Positions 1 through 10,693 of a stretch of 64,000 nt of DNA are shown here, one piece after another; positions within the stretch are counted from its first letter, which is position 1; every line of letters begins with the position of its first letter. Made by a program: the position numbers and the translations under genes. The DNA is taken from assembly GCA_947561395.2 (NCBI GenBank), contig OX387183.1, positions 58,015,915 to 58,079,914 on the forward strand, in the 5' to 3' direction. This DNA comes from Buxus sempervirens. Its lineage: Eukaryota > Streptophyta > Magnoliopsida > Buxales > Buxaceae. The notes under the pieces are model-generated. The model was not told the origin of the DNA, searched no databases, and worked only from the letters and a program-made list of their open reading frames with translations.

Positions 1-144
1 GGGACTTCTAGCAAGGAGAGGAAATTTTGGAAAGAACCTAGGGAAACCAAAGACACTTTGAAAACACATCTCAGCAGGTAAAGTCTCATGGTTGCCAAGG
101 ATTTGGTCACATATATAAGAGCTTAATGTCCTACTTACAAGAAA

Positions 145-1023
145 TTGAAAGGTAAAGTAAGTGGGAAAGCTTTGAATGCTGCTCTTTCTGATAGTGAGAC
201 TGAATCTGATCATGAGAAGGACTTCGTATCTGAAGAGGGTCCAAATTACATGGCCTTCACTTCTATTGTGGGAAGTGATGAGGGAAACACTCTTCAAGAC
301 TCAAAACCACTTGAAAATAATATTGGTTCTCAAAATGAGTCTGAAGATGAGGAAAGCCTTGAAGAGGCTTATGAAAAGCTTTTTAATGAAAGCCTGAAAA
401 TAAAGAAACAAAACAAGGTCTTTCTCAAAAAGCTCAATGAAGTAGAACTTGTCAAGGAAGGACTTCAAGTTAAATTGGATGAGTCTACTTCAAATGTTGT
501 TGAGTTGAAGTTGAAGATTGAAACCCTTGAGTCTCAAAACATGTCTCTGAAATCTGAGTTAGAAAAGTCCAAATCTCAGTTGCAAAACTTCTCTTCTGAT
601 TCTCAAAAGCTTGATCACATGCTTGGTATGAGTCAAACAGTGACTGATAAGAGAGGTTTAGGATTTCAGGATGCTCCTTCATCTTCAAAGACCAAAAAGG
701 CAAAAAGGCCTACCCAAAAGTTCAAAAGGTCTAAACCTAAGGCATCTCTTCCTAGGGAATCTCAATCTCAGAAATTCGTTCCCACTTGCCACCATTGTGG
801 TGTTCTAGGTCACATAAGACCTAATTTCTGGAAATTAGGAGAAGAGCTTACTCAATCTTGGAATTCTGCTTCTAGACAATCCAATGTGGATTTGTCTAAA
901 CAAGTCAAGGTTTTAGCTGAACAAACTAGGCTTCTTTCTGAACAACTAGTGTCCTTGACCAAGAAATCCTCTTCTAACCAACAAGTTTGGGTGAAGAAGA
1001 GTGATTTGACTACTCGTCCTTGA
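145..1023 (+). pseudogene. Copia gag C-terminal region, degenerate
   Basis: The reading frame carries an acidic serine-rich segment (DSETESD), a long glutamate/lysine-rich coiled coil (about residues 70-165), a basic stretch and a zinc-knuckle-like motif near 790-835 (CHHC, then GHIRPN). The last zinc ligand of the CX2CX4HX4C pattern is replaced by Phe. An earlier knuckle-like stretch (HGCQGFGHI, about 90-115) lies in a different frame and has lost cysteines, so a one-base shift separates the two halves near 135. The frame ends just after VWVKKSDL, where SIRE-type polyproteins would run on into protease. It is part of a non-autonomous retroelement and is probably not functional. There is no ATG at the left end of this frame (TTG at 145). 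Confidence 0.7.
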
Positions 1024-2235
1024 GTAGGTTTTGTGTTGCATGCATTGGCCCTGTTTATATTGCTTATCTTATCCTTTGCATGCATGTTTTCTTTTGTTTT
1101 TATTTTTCTAGTTTTTGATTTTAGTTTAATTGTTTTTTGATTTAAAATTTTTCAAAAAAAATACAAAAAGATTTTCTATTCTTTTTATTTTTGGTGATTT
1201 GTGTCATGAGCATGTGTTTGTGAAAACAATACATTTTTATATTGAGAGAATTAATTGTTTGAAAGAATTGTTTTGCAAAATCTATTTCAATGATCTCATA
1301 TAAATGCACAACGGTTGATTGATCTCTTAGTGTGTTTTGTACTTCACTTACACACACCAAATACAATTAAGCAAACTTAATTTTTTCTTTTTCGATGAGT
1401 GTGTGGATAGGCAATCCTTGATTTACTCTTGTCTATCTTAAGTTCAAAAGATGCTAGCATGTGACCTTGAGTTAAAAAGAGATTTCTCCCTTTTGTTTAA
1501 AAGAAAAAGTTGTATGAAAAGAGCTCTGGGATGAGCTGTAAACCCCAGACATCTTGAGTTCTAAAAGAAATACAAGGAGTACAACCATGGCATAAGCTGT
1601 AAACTCAAATATTCTAAGGAATACTACTCTTTGTGCAAAAAGAATTGTAAGAAACAGGGGAGAAAGTTTCAAAAACAGAGTTTTTTTTAAGGTCTCAAAA
1701 TTCATGAAGGGAGTTCTTTTTAATTCATAGAGAGACTTGAGTAATATTGTGATTTCTTGATAAATGGCCAAATCCTCCTTACCAAGTTTCTATTTAGGCA
1801 AACTTGTTGTATTTGGTTTTGCACTTACACGCAAGCACACTTGGTGATTTAATTACATTATTGTGTAGTTATTTAGGATTATTGTTTTTAGTTTTGTAAA
1901 AACTTGAATTTGGGTGAAAAAGTTCTCAAAAATATGAAAATTTTGAGTTTTTATGAAATATTGCTTGGGGCATGATTCATCATGTTTTTAGAGTGTTTTT
2001 ACATGTGGTTGAGTTGGTTTCATTGGCGGCTTGGTGTTTTTAATTGAAATTTGGAATTTTTTTAAGTTCTCCATCTATTCCAAATGTGTTTTGTCTTCAA
2101 TTCTTGGTTCAGTTTTGCTAATTTGGTTCGAATATGTCTTCCTTAAAGTATTTCCAGCTTTGTTATCTATTCTAGCCATTTGAGTTTATGCTTGTGCTTC
2201 TTCCAAACTGTGTCAAGTTTGTCAAGTTTTGAGGG

Positions 2236-2337
2236 GGAGTTGGTGTTTCTGGCCTCTCTATTTCCTTTGGGGAGTAGGTATTTCTGGCCTCTCTATTTCC
2301 TTTGGGGAGTAGGTATTTCTGGCTTCTCTGTTTCCTT
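2236..2337 (+). repeat. 35-bp tandem repeat, about 3 copies
   Basis: The unit containing GGCCTCTCTATTTCCTTTGG starts its conserved part at 2251, 2286 and, with changes, 2321. It lies in the non-coding part of the Copia-type element. Confidence 0.85.
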
Positions 2338-2647
2338 TTGTCTATTTCTATGACAAAAAGGGGGAGTAGGTATTTCTAAGGGGGAGCTTTGATGATTGAA
2401 TTGAATGTGAATTGCGTATTGTTATTTTTTTATTCCTCATGCGTTTCACAAGGTATTTGTTTTCTTTGAGTTGTTTTGTTACAGGTTAAAGGTTTCAAAT
2501 TCAAGCTTGGTCTATCTAGGTTAGTTTAGATAGGTTGTGTTTGAGTTTGTTTAATCCAAGACATTGCTTGGTGGTTCACAATGTCATGGATTCTCTGTTT
2601 TTTATATTGTGTATAGGTTTTGTCACGGAATAGCCAAAGGGGAAGTT

Positions 2648-3644
2648 TGTTAGGTTTAATATTTTAGTTTGGCTTAAGTCAGTGTCAAAAAGAAAGTGTT
2701 TAAGTGTGTTTAGAATGTTTAGTTTGAGTCTAAGAAGACATGGTTCAAATGGCGTCAAAATCGGAGTCAAATTGAAGAAGTTATGCCCAACGTTTGATCA
2801 ACGTTTTCTGGCCGTTCGAACGTTCATGTTCTGCAGACAAACCCGAGGCTAGCATTCAACCAACGTTCTCTGGCCGTTCGGACGTTCAATTTTTAAAGGG
2901 TGGCGTTTGCCTCGCGTTTGCTGAGCGTTCGAACGTTCAAACAGCAAACTTTCCAAAAAAGTTATGAAAAATTACATAACTTACTCGTTTCAATTCGGAT
3001 TGCCTTCAAACTTTTTGGGGAACCTTTAAATAGGATTAGGGACCTTCTAAACCTAAGAGAGCCACGTTTTAGAAGCCCTAAATATCCTTTTCTCTTCTGA
3101 AAACCCTTCTTCTAGGTTTTCATCTTTGAGCCATAAAACCTTTCTTTTCTTCTTCCTTCCTCTACCTTGGAGTTCCGGGTTGGGGAGATTGATCGTGGGA
3201 GTTCCTACGGATACCAGGCGAGTTCGTTTGGGTGATCGTGTGAGAAGATCTTCAGAGTTCTGAGATGTTGCTGTGGAGCAAATCTGAGGAGTTCCTCAGA
3301 TACTTTCAAGTCTGTGAGTTGCAGAGTCTAGCATAGGGATGTTGAGTCATCTGAACTACAGGTTGTAAGTCTTCTTTTCATATTGGATCTTTTAGATAGC
3401 TCCTGCATAGCCCGGAGGGTTTTTCTCTAGTGAGAGTTCTCATAGAGTTTTCCCTTCATCACCAAAATTGCTTGTGTTGTCTCTCTACTTTATTTGCAAT
3501 TTTTTGTGATTGGTTATTAATTGATCAAGACTTATGCATGCCTATTAATTAAGAACTTGTTTTTAATTAATAGAATTTTATTCCGATGTGCTTCACCTAT
3601 TCACCCCCCTCTAGGTGTATTTAGAGTCAAAACCCTGTTTTTCA
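2648..3644 (+). mobile_element. LTR (3') of the gag-only Copia-type element, 997 bp
   Basis: It starts TGTTAGGTTT after a purine tract and ends CTGTTTTTCA, i.e. TG...CA. The same termini bound the LTR at 40464-41747. It contains several GTTCGAACGTTC-type palindromes (2780-2940). The flank after 3644 (GAGTCCAAG) matches the uninterrupted copies at 14866 and 32284, where TTC precedes GAGTC. So the element inserted into the duplicated inhibitor-upstream block, with GAGTC as the likely target duplication; its left copy is outside the window. Confidence 0.8.
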
Positions 3645-4572
3645 GAGTCCAAGTATAATCGAGTCCGAATAATCAGATCCGTATTCAAACCATCGGATTT
3701 AAGACTAGTTCTACCATAAAACGCACCGGAGGAAACACGTTCTTTCAAGCTCAGTCCTAATACTTTAGGCAAATAGACATAATGCTTTGGGCGTAAGCAG
3801 GTGCATGTCTTTGTCATCGCTATTCCTTGCTGTGGAACAGAGTGAACATGCAACACCATCAAACTTTCACCTATGATGTGTGGAGCTTGTCTTCTTCCCC
3901 TCACAGAAATGAAAGTAGCATAGCCGGCCACGTCTTTTGTTGCCATTTGGAGATAGATATTCCTAAATTAATGTGTCTATCAATTTGATAAAACCAAAGT
4001 TAAGAGATTCAAGTTTTGCCTTTAAATACACGTGCATCTTTCTTCCTCTTACACAAACAACATATACCGATAAGAAAGATAGGCTCTAGTGATATCTGTC
4101 AATGGCGGAAGACCACGGGGAAACCAAACGAACCTAAGAGAATTCTGGAGACTCGTCAGACCAGCTGAAGAGGAAGTTGTTTCTCTTTATTCTCATTACT
4201 ATTACTAATATGTATCCAGTATAATATGCGGTTAATTAGGGCTGTCATGTACTCAATTGTCGGATTTGAACCCAGATTTGACCCTCACTCAATTCAAAAA
4301 TCTCCAGCAGTTAATGAATAAATATGGATATTGACTTTCGAATCTGAATTAATTTGGGCCAGCCTGATCCAAATATCACCTGGACCATGAAAATCCATTT
4401 GGTATTATTTTTCAAAAGTAATATTTGGTGTTGAAATGAAGAAAGTGATTTTAAAAACATCATTAACAAAATTTATTTATTTATCTTTGTGTTTTTTGGG
4501 TTCAGTTGGAGATCCCAATTTGTCGATGCCAAATACAAATTTCTTTCATTTATACGCAATTGGCTTTTAGTT
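3645..4572 (+). pseudogene. Truncated copy of the potato-inhibitor-I gene (promoter, exon 1, part of intron)
   Basis: The block is nearly identical to 32283-33210, the 5' half of the intact inhibitor gene. It has the same TTTAAATA promoter box (about 4020) and an ATG at 4102. After eleven codons (ending ETKRT) a TAA replaces CAA (Q), so exon 1 is stopped. Similarity ends inside the intron at about 4572 and exon 2, which holds the whole inhibitor domain, is absent. It cannot make an inhibitor. Confidence 0.85.
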
Positions 4573-6364
4573 CATGAAGTACTGCTTTCAGATCTCATGC
4601 ATTGTGGTTCTCAAAATGCTGGTTGGTTCATTAATTGAGCCCCAATTGGAAAAGGTCACTGATTCATTCAAATTAGGAGGTTAACACCATTCTTTAGGGG
4701 AATGGAGAAAAAGTCAAGGTCCAAACTGGATGCACCATTCGGGTTAGAGAACGTCAATGTCAGCAAGGCGTTCTAGAACAAGTCTTTCTCTCTCTTAAGT
4801 TTTTTTTGTAAGCAAATATCCGAATGCCAATTCTTGGTATATATATTTATATATTTGCAAGTGGGGTATCCAAGCCAGCTTATGCACACCACGACTATTC
4901 TTTGGGAGTTGAAATCTTCTGTGACGCAAAAGACAACAAAAGACTTGCGATCCCTCTGACGCACGCCCATCGTTTGCCACGTACTCTATGTGTTGATTGG
5001 CTGTTGATGCCAACTAAACGGCGTTGACAACGTTATCTGCTTTTACAAACATTAAACTAATATTTTTTTTAAACCCATTTCATACACAATAGCGCATGAA
5101 CATTTCATTTCCCGCCTTTCCCCTTCCCACCTTCCCTTGTAGTCTATTGCCTTTTGTAAAGAAAGAACCCCACGTAACTTCAATCAAGCTTCCGGCGAGC
5201 AACCTTCTGGCAAGCAAACTTGGCTCTTCCAAGCAGCACAGCTTTTCAACTCTAAGCTTTCCTCGTTATTGACGTCTCTTAAAACGAAGAACCCACAAGG
5301 AAGGTTTGTCTACATTGACGTCTACAAACCCCTGGATGATCTCGTCCGCAACCCGGTGTTGCTGGTGATAACCATCCCCAACACTTTAAATTGTTATTTA
5401 ACTGTTGTTGAACAAGATTTGAAGAAGTAGATAATGGATGATACAGTACGGGAAGTCTAGAGGCCACAAAACTGTGTAACAATTTGAGTCTGTTTACGTG
5501 TAAAAACATCTCCAAGTTCGTATACTGGAACAATTTTCATCCCACGGAGAAAGGAGAAAGGTTACAGAATCATAGGTGCTCAATAAGTGCGTTAAGGAAT
5601 TCTTTTGAGGAGACCAAGTTGCCTAGAGCATCAGCTCCAGCTCATCTTCCATTTTCTTACTTGTTGTGGAATAAATTGTTTTTGAAAATAATTAAGAAGT
5701 GTCACTGATTATCTAAGCTCATATTGAGTTGGCCAGTTCTTTAGATCATCCCCTGCTCTACTTTAGTTCTCATTGAACAAACCCAGGGTACTCCAAAATA
5801 TACAAATTAATTTTGATTTTCCATGTTTTAGATTTCTCTTTCTCCATTGTCACTCAAAGAAGCTGTGTGGATCTACCTCCAACCGTGAAAAAGAATAAAT
5901 AGAATATTAAGCAGATTGACTGGGAACAAGTCTTTGTCGACTCTCAATACCCAAAAAAGGGCTTGGCCGTGAATGCTTCTCCAGTAAGTAAATAAGACGG
6001 TCACATGCACAACCTAATTTTGTTGTCGCCCTCCATTACTTTCTCCAAAGGTAAAAGCTTCATATGTTTGACCGTAAGAGGACCAAAGAGCTTTCAAGGA
6101 CTAATAAAAAGATTATACTTAACAGAAGCTTAAATTTCTGATAGGAAGAATATCTCTGAGGGGAGATTCGCACAACCAACGTGAATCCCCAACAGTTGTT
6201 TGTGCAAAAAGAAATGAAGAATGTTATATGTACAGTTATTATACGCTAGATCATCACATGCTTATCAGAGGATGATCCCATTGTTTCACCATGGACGGGG
6301 AATTATATTCCCTAGTCTGATATCTTTAAAAAGCGTTAAACATGATCTTTATGGCAAGACCTCT
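4573..6364. other. Intergenic, no gene seen
   Basis: AT-rich DNA without a convincing coding frame. The part 4773-5290 is similar, in inverted orientation, to pieces of 9595-10100 (for example the stretch around GATCCCTCTGACGCA at 4950 against its complement near 10070). It is probably an old dispersed repeat. Confidence 0.5.
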
Positions 6365-8212
6365 GATAGTGTGAGACATGGAAATGTCATCTAGGATGAC
6401 CTCCGATATCGTCACGCGGGGATCGATAAATTTAAAGAGTCGCCACCATCCATCTTAAGGTGTGAATGGGCACCAAAGGGTTCATGAAAGCCAAATAGAG
6501 CCAAAGTAGCTCTAAATGAAAGGAAAATCCAGAGATCAGGTAAGGGGAATTATTTATGAGCGGGGGGAAGGTGTTAGGCACCCCCACTCATCCGTCTAAA
6601 ACGGTTGCCACATGCTTGCTTATGCTAAAGATTGTTTGCTAATAAAAAAAGACAAAGGATGCTTAAAAGTAAGCAAAATGTAAGTGATTATTCCACATGA
6701 GTAGTCCAATAAATATGAACTCTCTCCATGGATATATCACCTCTTAGAACTTCATGAGTGAATAAAAATCAAGGTAAAAATTGAAGCAAAACCAATTCAA
6801 GGCAAATCTGGAAAAATCAAATTATGAGAACTTGAAAGCTTCGATTAACCATAACTCACTCAATTTAAATCCAAATCCAATGAAACCAAAGCCATTTGAA
6901 AACTGGTATATAATAGAGTATACAGTAAAAAATTCAGCTCAATCCGATTTAAAACGAGAGAGAAATCCACATCTGAAATCTACTGTTATAACTTGGAAAA
7001 AGTGTTAAGTAGGCATTTTCAAAATCCTATTCGTGGAGTTTGGCTAAAAAAAATCCATGAAAATTGGTATAGAGGAAGTATGTAGTGCCATCTTTCCAAA
7101 GAAAAAAACCTCACACCAAACTCTACCCAAATGTGGATTGTGTGCTCTCTTGAACAGGCCTAGAAGACCACAGATTAGCTCTGGACTATGCCAGCGAGCA
7201 TCTCTGAGTCAATTGAGCACCCAAGGCACAAAACAGATCAAAATCTGTTGAAACCAGTTGGAAATGAAAATAGACTTCTCAAGGAAAACTCAGGAACTGG
7301 AATCACTCAAAATGGATTAAAATTGAGCAAATAGTGCACCATCAAAGCGGCAAGTTCAGCAATCTGGGCTGAACTGACTTACAGACTTTGAACAGATGGT
7401 GTCAAAAAATGGCTCCATAAAAGTGAACGAAATTTTCCAGATATGAAGTAGGCCAACTCATCTATCACATGTCTTTGGAATCACTCAAAAATTCATCAGG
7501 AGGATGAAGTTATGAGCATTCTAAGACAGGCCACAGATGCTGCCCTGTTTTGAAATATTTGAAGAGAAAGCCCAAAACTAGTGCATGTGTGCAAGTGAAT
7601 TCGACCAAAATAACTTGAAATTATGAAAAACAACTCATGAAGTCCTAAAAATTCATTCTAAGGCCAGAGATCTCAGATTTTCCATATTGAGCATGGAGAA
7701 TCCAAGATCTAACCTATTTGATGCAAAACAGTGAAAAAGTGTGTGATATTGGTAAAAACACATATCTAGGAGAAAATTAAAATCCATTGCTATAGATAGC
7801 ATGGATCACGTCTCTTCTCCAAATCTAAAACATGATCAAATCAGAAAAGCAACCATAGGTTCAAAATAACCATTAAACATGCTCTTCATCACATGTAGGT
7901 TCTAATCCTAAAGGATCCATCCCGTCTTCCTTCTCCCAAGGCTCTCTCTTCACGTTTTACGGCTAAAGAGGATTCCCAGGTACTTTGGAAAAGGTTTGGG
8001 GCTACAAAACAACACCCAAGGCCTTACACTACAGAAAGGTAGAAGTTGGGAGTTGGAAATGTAAAGACGAGGCAATAAAACCAAATGGAGCTTTACCTTT
8101 GATGACTTGAGCACTTGAGGCAGCAATCCAGCAGAGTTTCCCTTCTTCTTGCAGAGCTTCCAAGCTTCAAATTATCAGCCATTTGCAAGAGGAAGACCCT
8201 TCTATTTATAGG

Positions 8213-8220
8213 CAAAGCCA
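8213..8220 (-). promoter_or_regulatory. TATA box of the solo LTR
   Basis: TATAAATA on the minus strand. It is conserved at the equivalent place in 18659-21055 (20469-20476). A G-box/ABRE core CACGTG lies upstream at 8564-8569. Confidence 0.55.
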
Positions 8221-8439
8221 AGGGTAAAACGGTCCCAAGGGTATGCCCAAAAATCTCTCTAGATTGTTCCAATTCAAGTTAAAGCCTTGAATTGATGTAA
8301 ATCTAGAGGTTTCGGAGGGTAAAACAGGGAGTTCAAGTCCCTGAGAGAGAGGTAATGTGCGTAAATAAGGCTCAGAGATCGAGCCATTTCGCAAATCCCC
8401 GAAACAGCCAAAACCGTATACTCAGTGCGATTTTTACAG

Positions 8440-8690
8440 AACCGTCCTATATGTGCGGTTTCTATGCAAATTCATCTCAACCGCACATACAAGGCGGTTC
8501 CAATTCAGTTACGCTCGTCATGATTGCTGTCGACGTGTCTCAACGGCCGAAGCTTCCGAAAGCCACGTGGCAGCTCACGCAACAAGCTTGAACATCAATC
8601 GTGCCGTGTATGCGGTTGCAACTGTACATACAGGACGGTTGAGACCAAATTCTCAAAAACCGCACATATACTACGGTCAGCACATTTTTG
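8440..8690. repeat. Array of quasi-palindromic ACCGCACATACA..CGGTT motifs in the LTR promoter
   Basis: About six related 20-bp units recur in both orientations, such as AACCGCACATACAAGGCGGTT-like pairs near 8455, 8480, 8610, 8630 and 8665. The same array is in the sister LTR at 20678-20942. It lies upstream of the LTR TATA box, a position that suggests cis-regulatory function (inference). Confidence 0.6.
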
Positions 8691-8808
8691 GTTGGTTTTG
8701 AACCTTAGCTGCATAGGCCAGGCTAATTTACATGTAATATTGTTTAAGTAAATGTCCTCGTATTTTTTAATCTCCATTTACTTAAGATATTACATGTAAA
8801 TAAGCAAA

Positions 8809-8823
8809 CACCCCCCCCCCCCC
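8809..8823. repeat. Poly-C tract
   Basis: An uninterrupted run of C residues within the solo LTR. Its length is likely to vary and is prone to sequencing error. Confidence 0.8.
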
Positions 8824-9272
8824 ATTTGAATCCATTAAAAATATTTCCAGACCCAAATTCCAAGTGAATAAAAAGTCAACTTTCCAGTTCCAGGCTAAAT
8901 TCCGGTTTTTCAGGTCCAGTAAAAAGATTCAACATGTTGATACAAAGGTATTTATCAAGATTAAAAATCTCAAAAAAATTCATTTATGCAATAACATTGC
9001 TAAAAACCTAATTACCGGGAAAAATTATCTTCAAATCTTGCTTTAAAAAATATTTCATTTTCTGGGGTCAAGAGTCAACAAAATTCAACCCGAAAAAGTT
9101 TGACTTTGCATAAAAGATTGAATTCGGGTCTTTTCCTTTGCGGCTTTGGATTCAAATGGGTTAAGGATCTTAAACCCAATGCTAAGAATTGAAAATTCCA
9201 ATAAAATATTTCTCTTCTTCAAGACTTATAAAAAATCGTGCAATTTTAGGGTGTCTACAGATAGGTCATATG

Positions 9273-9388
9273 AACATTCAGTCTGAATAGAAAAGATGCT
9301 TCAATTTTCAGCTCAATCAAGAAATTCCAAAACATTCAGTCTGAATAGAAAAGATGCTTCAATTTTCAGCTCAATCAAGAAATTCCAA
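9273..9388. repeat. 58-bp tandem duplication, 2 copies
   Basis: The unit begins AACATTCAGTCTGAATAG and is repeated at 9273-9330 and 9331-9388 with essentially no differences. This indicates a recent duplication just outside the solo LTR. Confidence 0.9.
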
Positions 9389-10693
9389 AAAGAGTCCTTA
9401 ATTCTCTATGACTGCAGTTTACAAAATTTGATAAGAAAGAGAATGGAATTTAAGTTCTTTATAAACACGAATTGAAGCATAAAAACAAATGCATACAAAA
9501 AACTCTGCAAAATCAGGGTCAAGATCTACTGCGTACTTGACATTGGAAAGTTTCCTAGATGCACCAAAAGATAGAAAGAAAAGGTCCTCCTGTATATTGA
9601 AACCCAAAAGCTTGGAAGAGCCAAGCTGCTTGCCGGCAGGTTGCTTGTCAGAATCTTGCTTGACGTTATATGGGGTTCTTTCTTTATAAAAGGCAGCAGA
9701 CTACAGCAAAAACCTCTAGATCTAAGCGAAGAACACCACGTTGGAACGAGCACCGCCGTTGCTGCGAAAACACCTTCTTTTCTCCTGTGAAGAAGACCGC
9801 AACTGTAACAACCACCGAAGAAATCCCTTCCTACAAAGACGCCACCACCGAAACCAACACCAGTGTAAGCCTCCCCTTTCTAAAGAAGAAACACTTTCTC
9901 TGTTCGGTTTCTGTAAAAAAAAAAACTTCGGGAATCCGAGAAATTTGTATTCGGCTGCATTTGAAAAAAATTATTAATTTAATGAATGTAACTTCGTTGA
10001 ACGAGATGACGACATTTAATTGGAATAAGGGGCCGATCAACTCAAGGGATGCGTGGCGCATGATGGGCATGCGTCAGAGGGATCGCAAGTCTTATGCGTC
10101 ACAGAAGATTTCAACTCCTAATTTGGAGGGTTGTCCCCCGCCACTGTCCCACATAATCAGGGTAATTACCAACACCACGACTAATTTGGAGGTTGTCCCC
10201 CGCCCCTGTCCCACATAAACGGGGTAATTACCAAGCCAAAGGCCTTGGGTGGCCCCAAATAATTAATAGCATCTAAGAGGTTTCAACCTTAGACCTTGGA
10301 GGGATCATACCCCCAGGCCCCAAGCCTTAGACCTTTGAGAGAGCATACCAGTTCTTGGTATATATGTAGTTTATATTCTAGAACAATTAATTCGAGCAAC
10401 CTATGTATTACTGCAACATTTAGTAGATTTTAAACTAGGTAACATATATATTAAGACCTTGCATCTCCACTTATGAAAAAAAAAGGGTACCTTGCATCTC
10501 CTTAGCTGCCGTATTGATCAACTGAAGAATGACTTCATAGCTTCAAAATGGAAATTTCTAGAAGAAGAATATATATATATATATATATATAGATACAGAG
10601 GGAGAGAAGATAAATATAAACATCCTATATTCATCATTCAGGAATTATTTTACATGCTCTATCTAGATGAGCAACCAAGTGCCTTTTATTAGA
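9389..10693. other. Intergenic between solo LTR and LecRK; low-complexity and repeat remnants
   Basis: It holds an open frame at 9670-10218 that I do not accept as a gene: no known motif, composition like the flanks, and overlap with a dispersed repeat inverted relative to 4773-5290. A 63-bp imperfect tandem pair sits at about 10118-10236 (GGTTGTCCCCCG repeated). A (TA)n microsatellite is at 10568-10591. The last part (from about 10605) is the 3' flank of the LecRK gene and recurs at 21197. Confidence 0.6.

Larger units (their letters stand above)
1..2647 (+). mobile_element. Internal region of a gag-only (non-autonomous) Copia-type LTR element
   Basis: The stretch runs from a gag C-terminal part (1-1023) straight through about 1.6 kb of AT-rich non-coding DNA to a purine-rich tract (AAAGGGGAAG near 2636) that abuts the LTR at 2648. 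No protease, integrase or reverse transcriptase is seen. The motif GACAAAAAGGGGGAG near 2352 is typical of the region before the 3' LTR in SIRE/Maximus-like Copia elements (family knowledge). Positions about 1230-1640 recur in reverse orientation at 37980-38400, so this non-coding layout belongs to a family and is not a one-off deletion. The 5' end lies outside the window. Confidence 0.72.
6370..9259 (-). mobile_element. Solo LTR, 2.9 kb, with target duplication GATAG
   Basis: The element starts TGTGAGACATGG and ends GGGTGTCTACA (TGT...ACA). It is flanked by GATAG at 6365-6369 and 9260-9264, a perfect 5-bp duplication as made by LTR-retrotransposon integrase. No gag or pol is inside, so this is most simply a solo LTR left by recombination. 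A TATA box (TATAAATA, complement at 8213-8220) and the presumed 5' end TGTAGACACCC place its transcription on the minus strand. GTGGCGACTC near 6430 (minus) resembles the tRNA-Arg-type primer site of Tat/Ogre-like Gypsy elements, but here it lies inside the repeat. A second copy of the family is 18659-21055. Confidence 0.85.

Noticed and set aside
9670-10218. Plus-strand ORF of 182 codons, Lys/Thr rich
   Set aside because: Overlaps a dispersed repeat and a tandem duplication, no signal of a protein family, TATAAAAG just before it notwithstanding.
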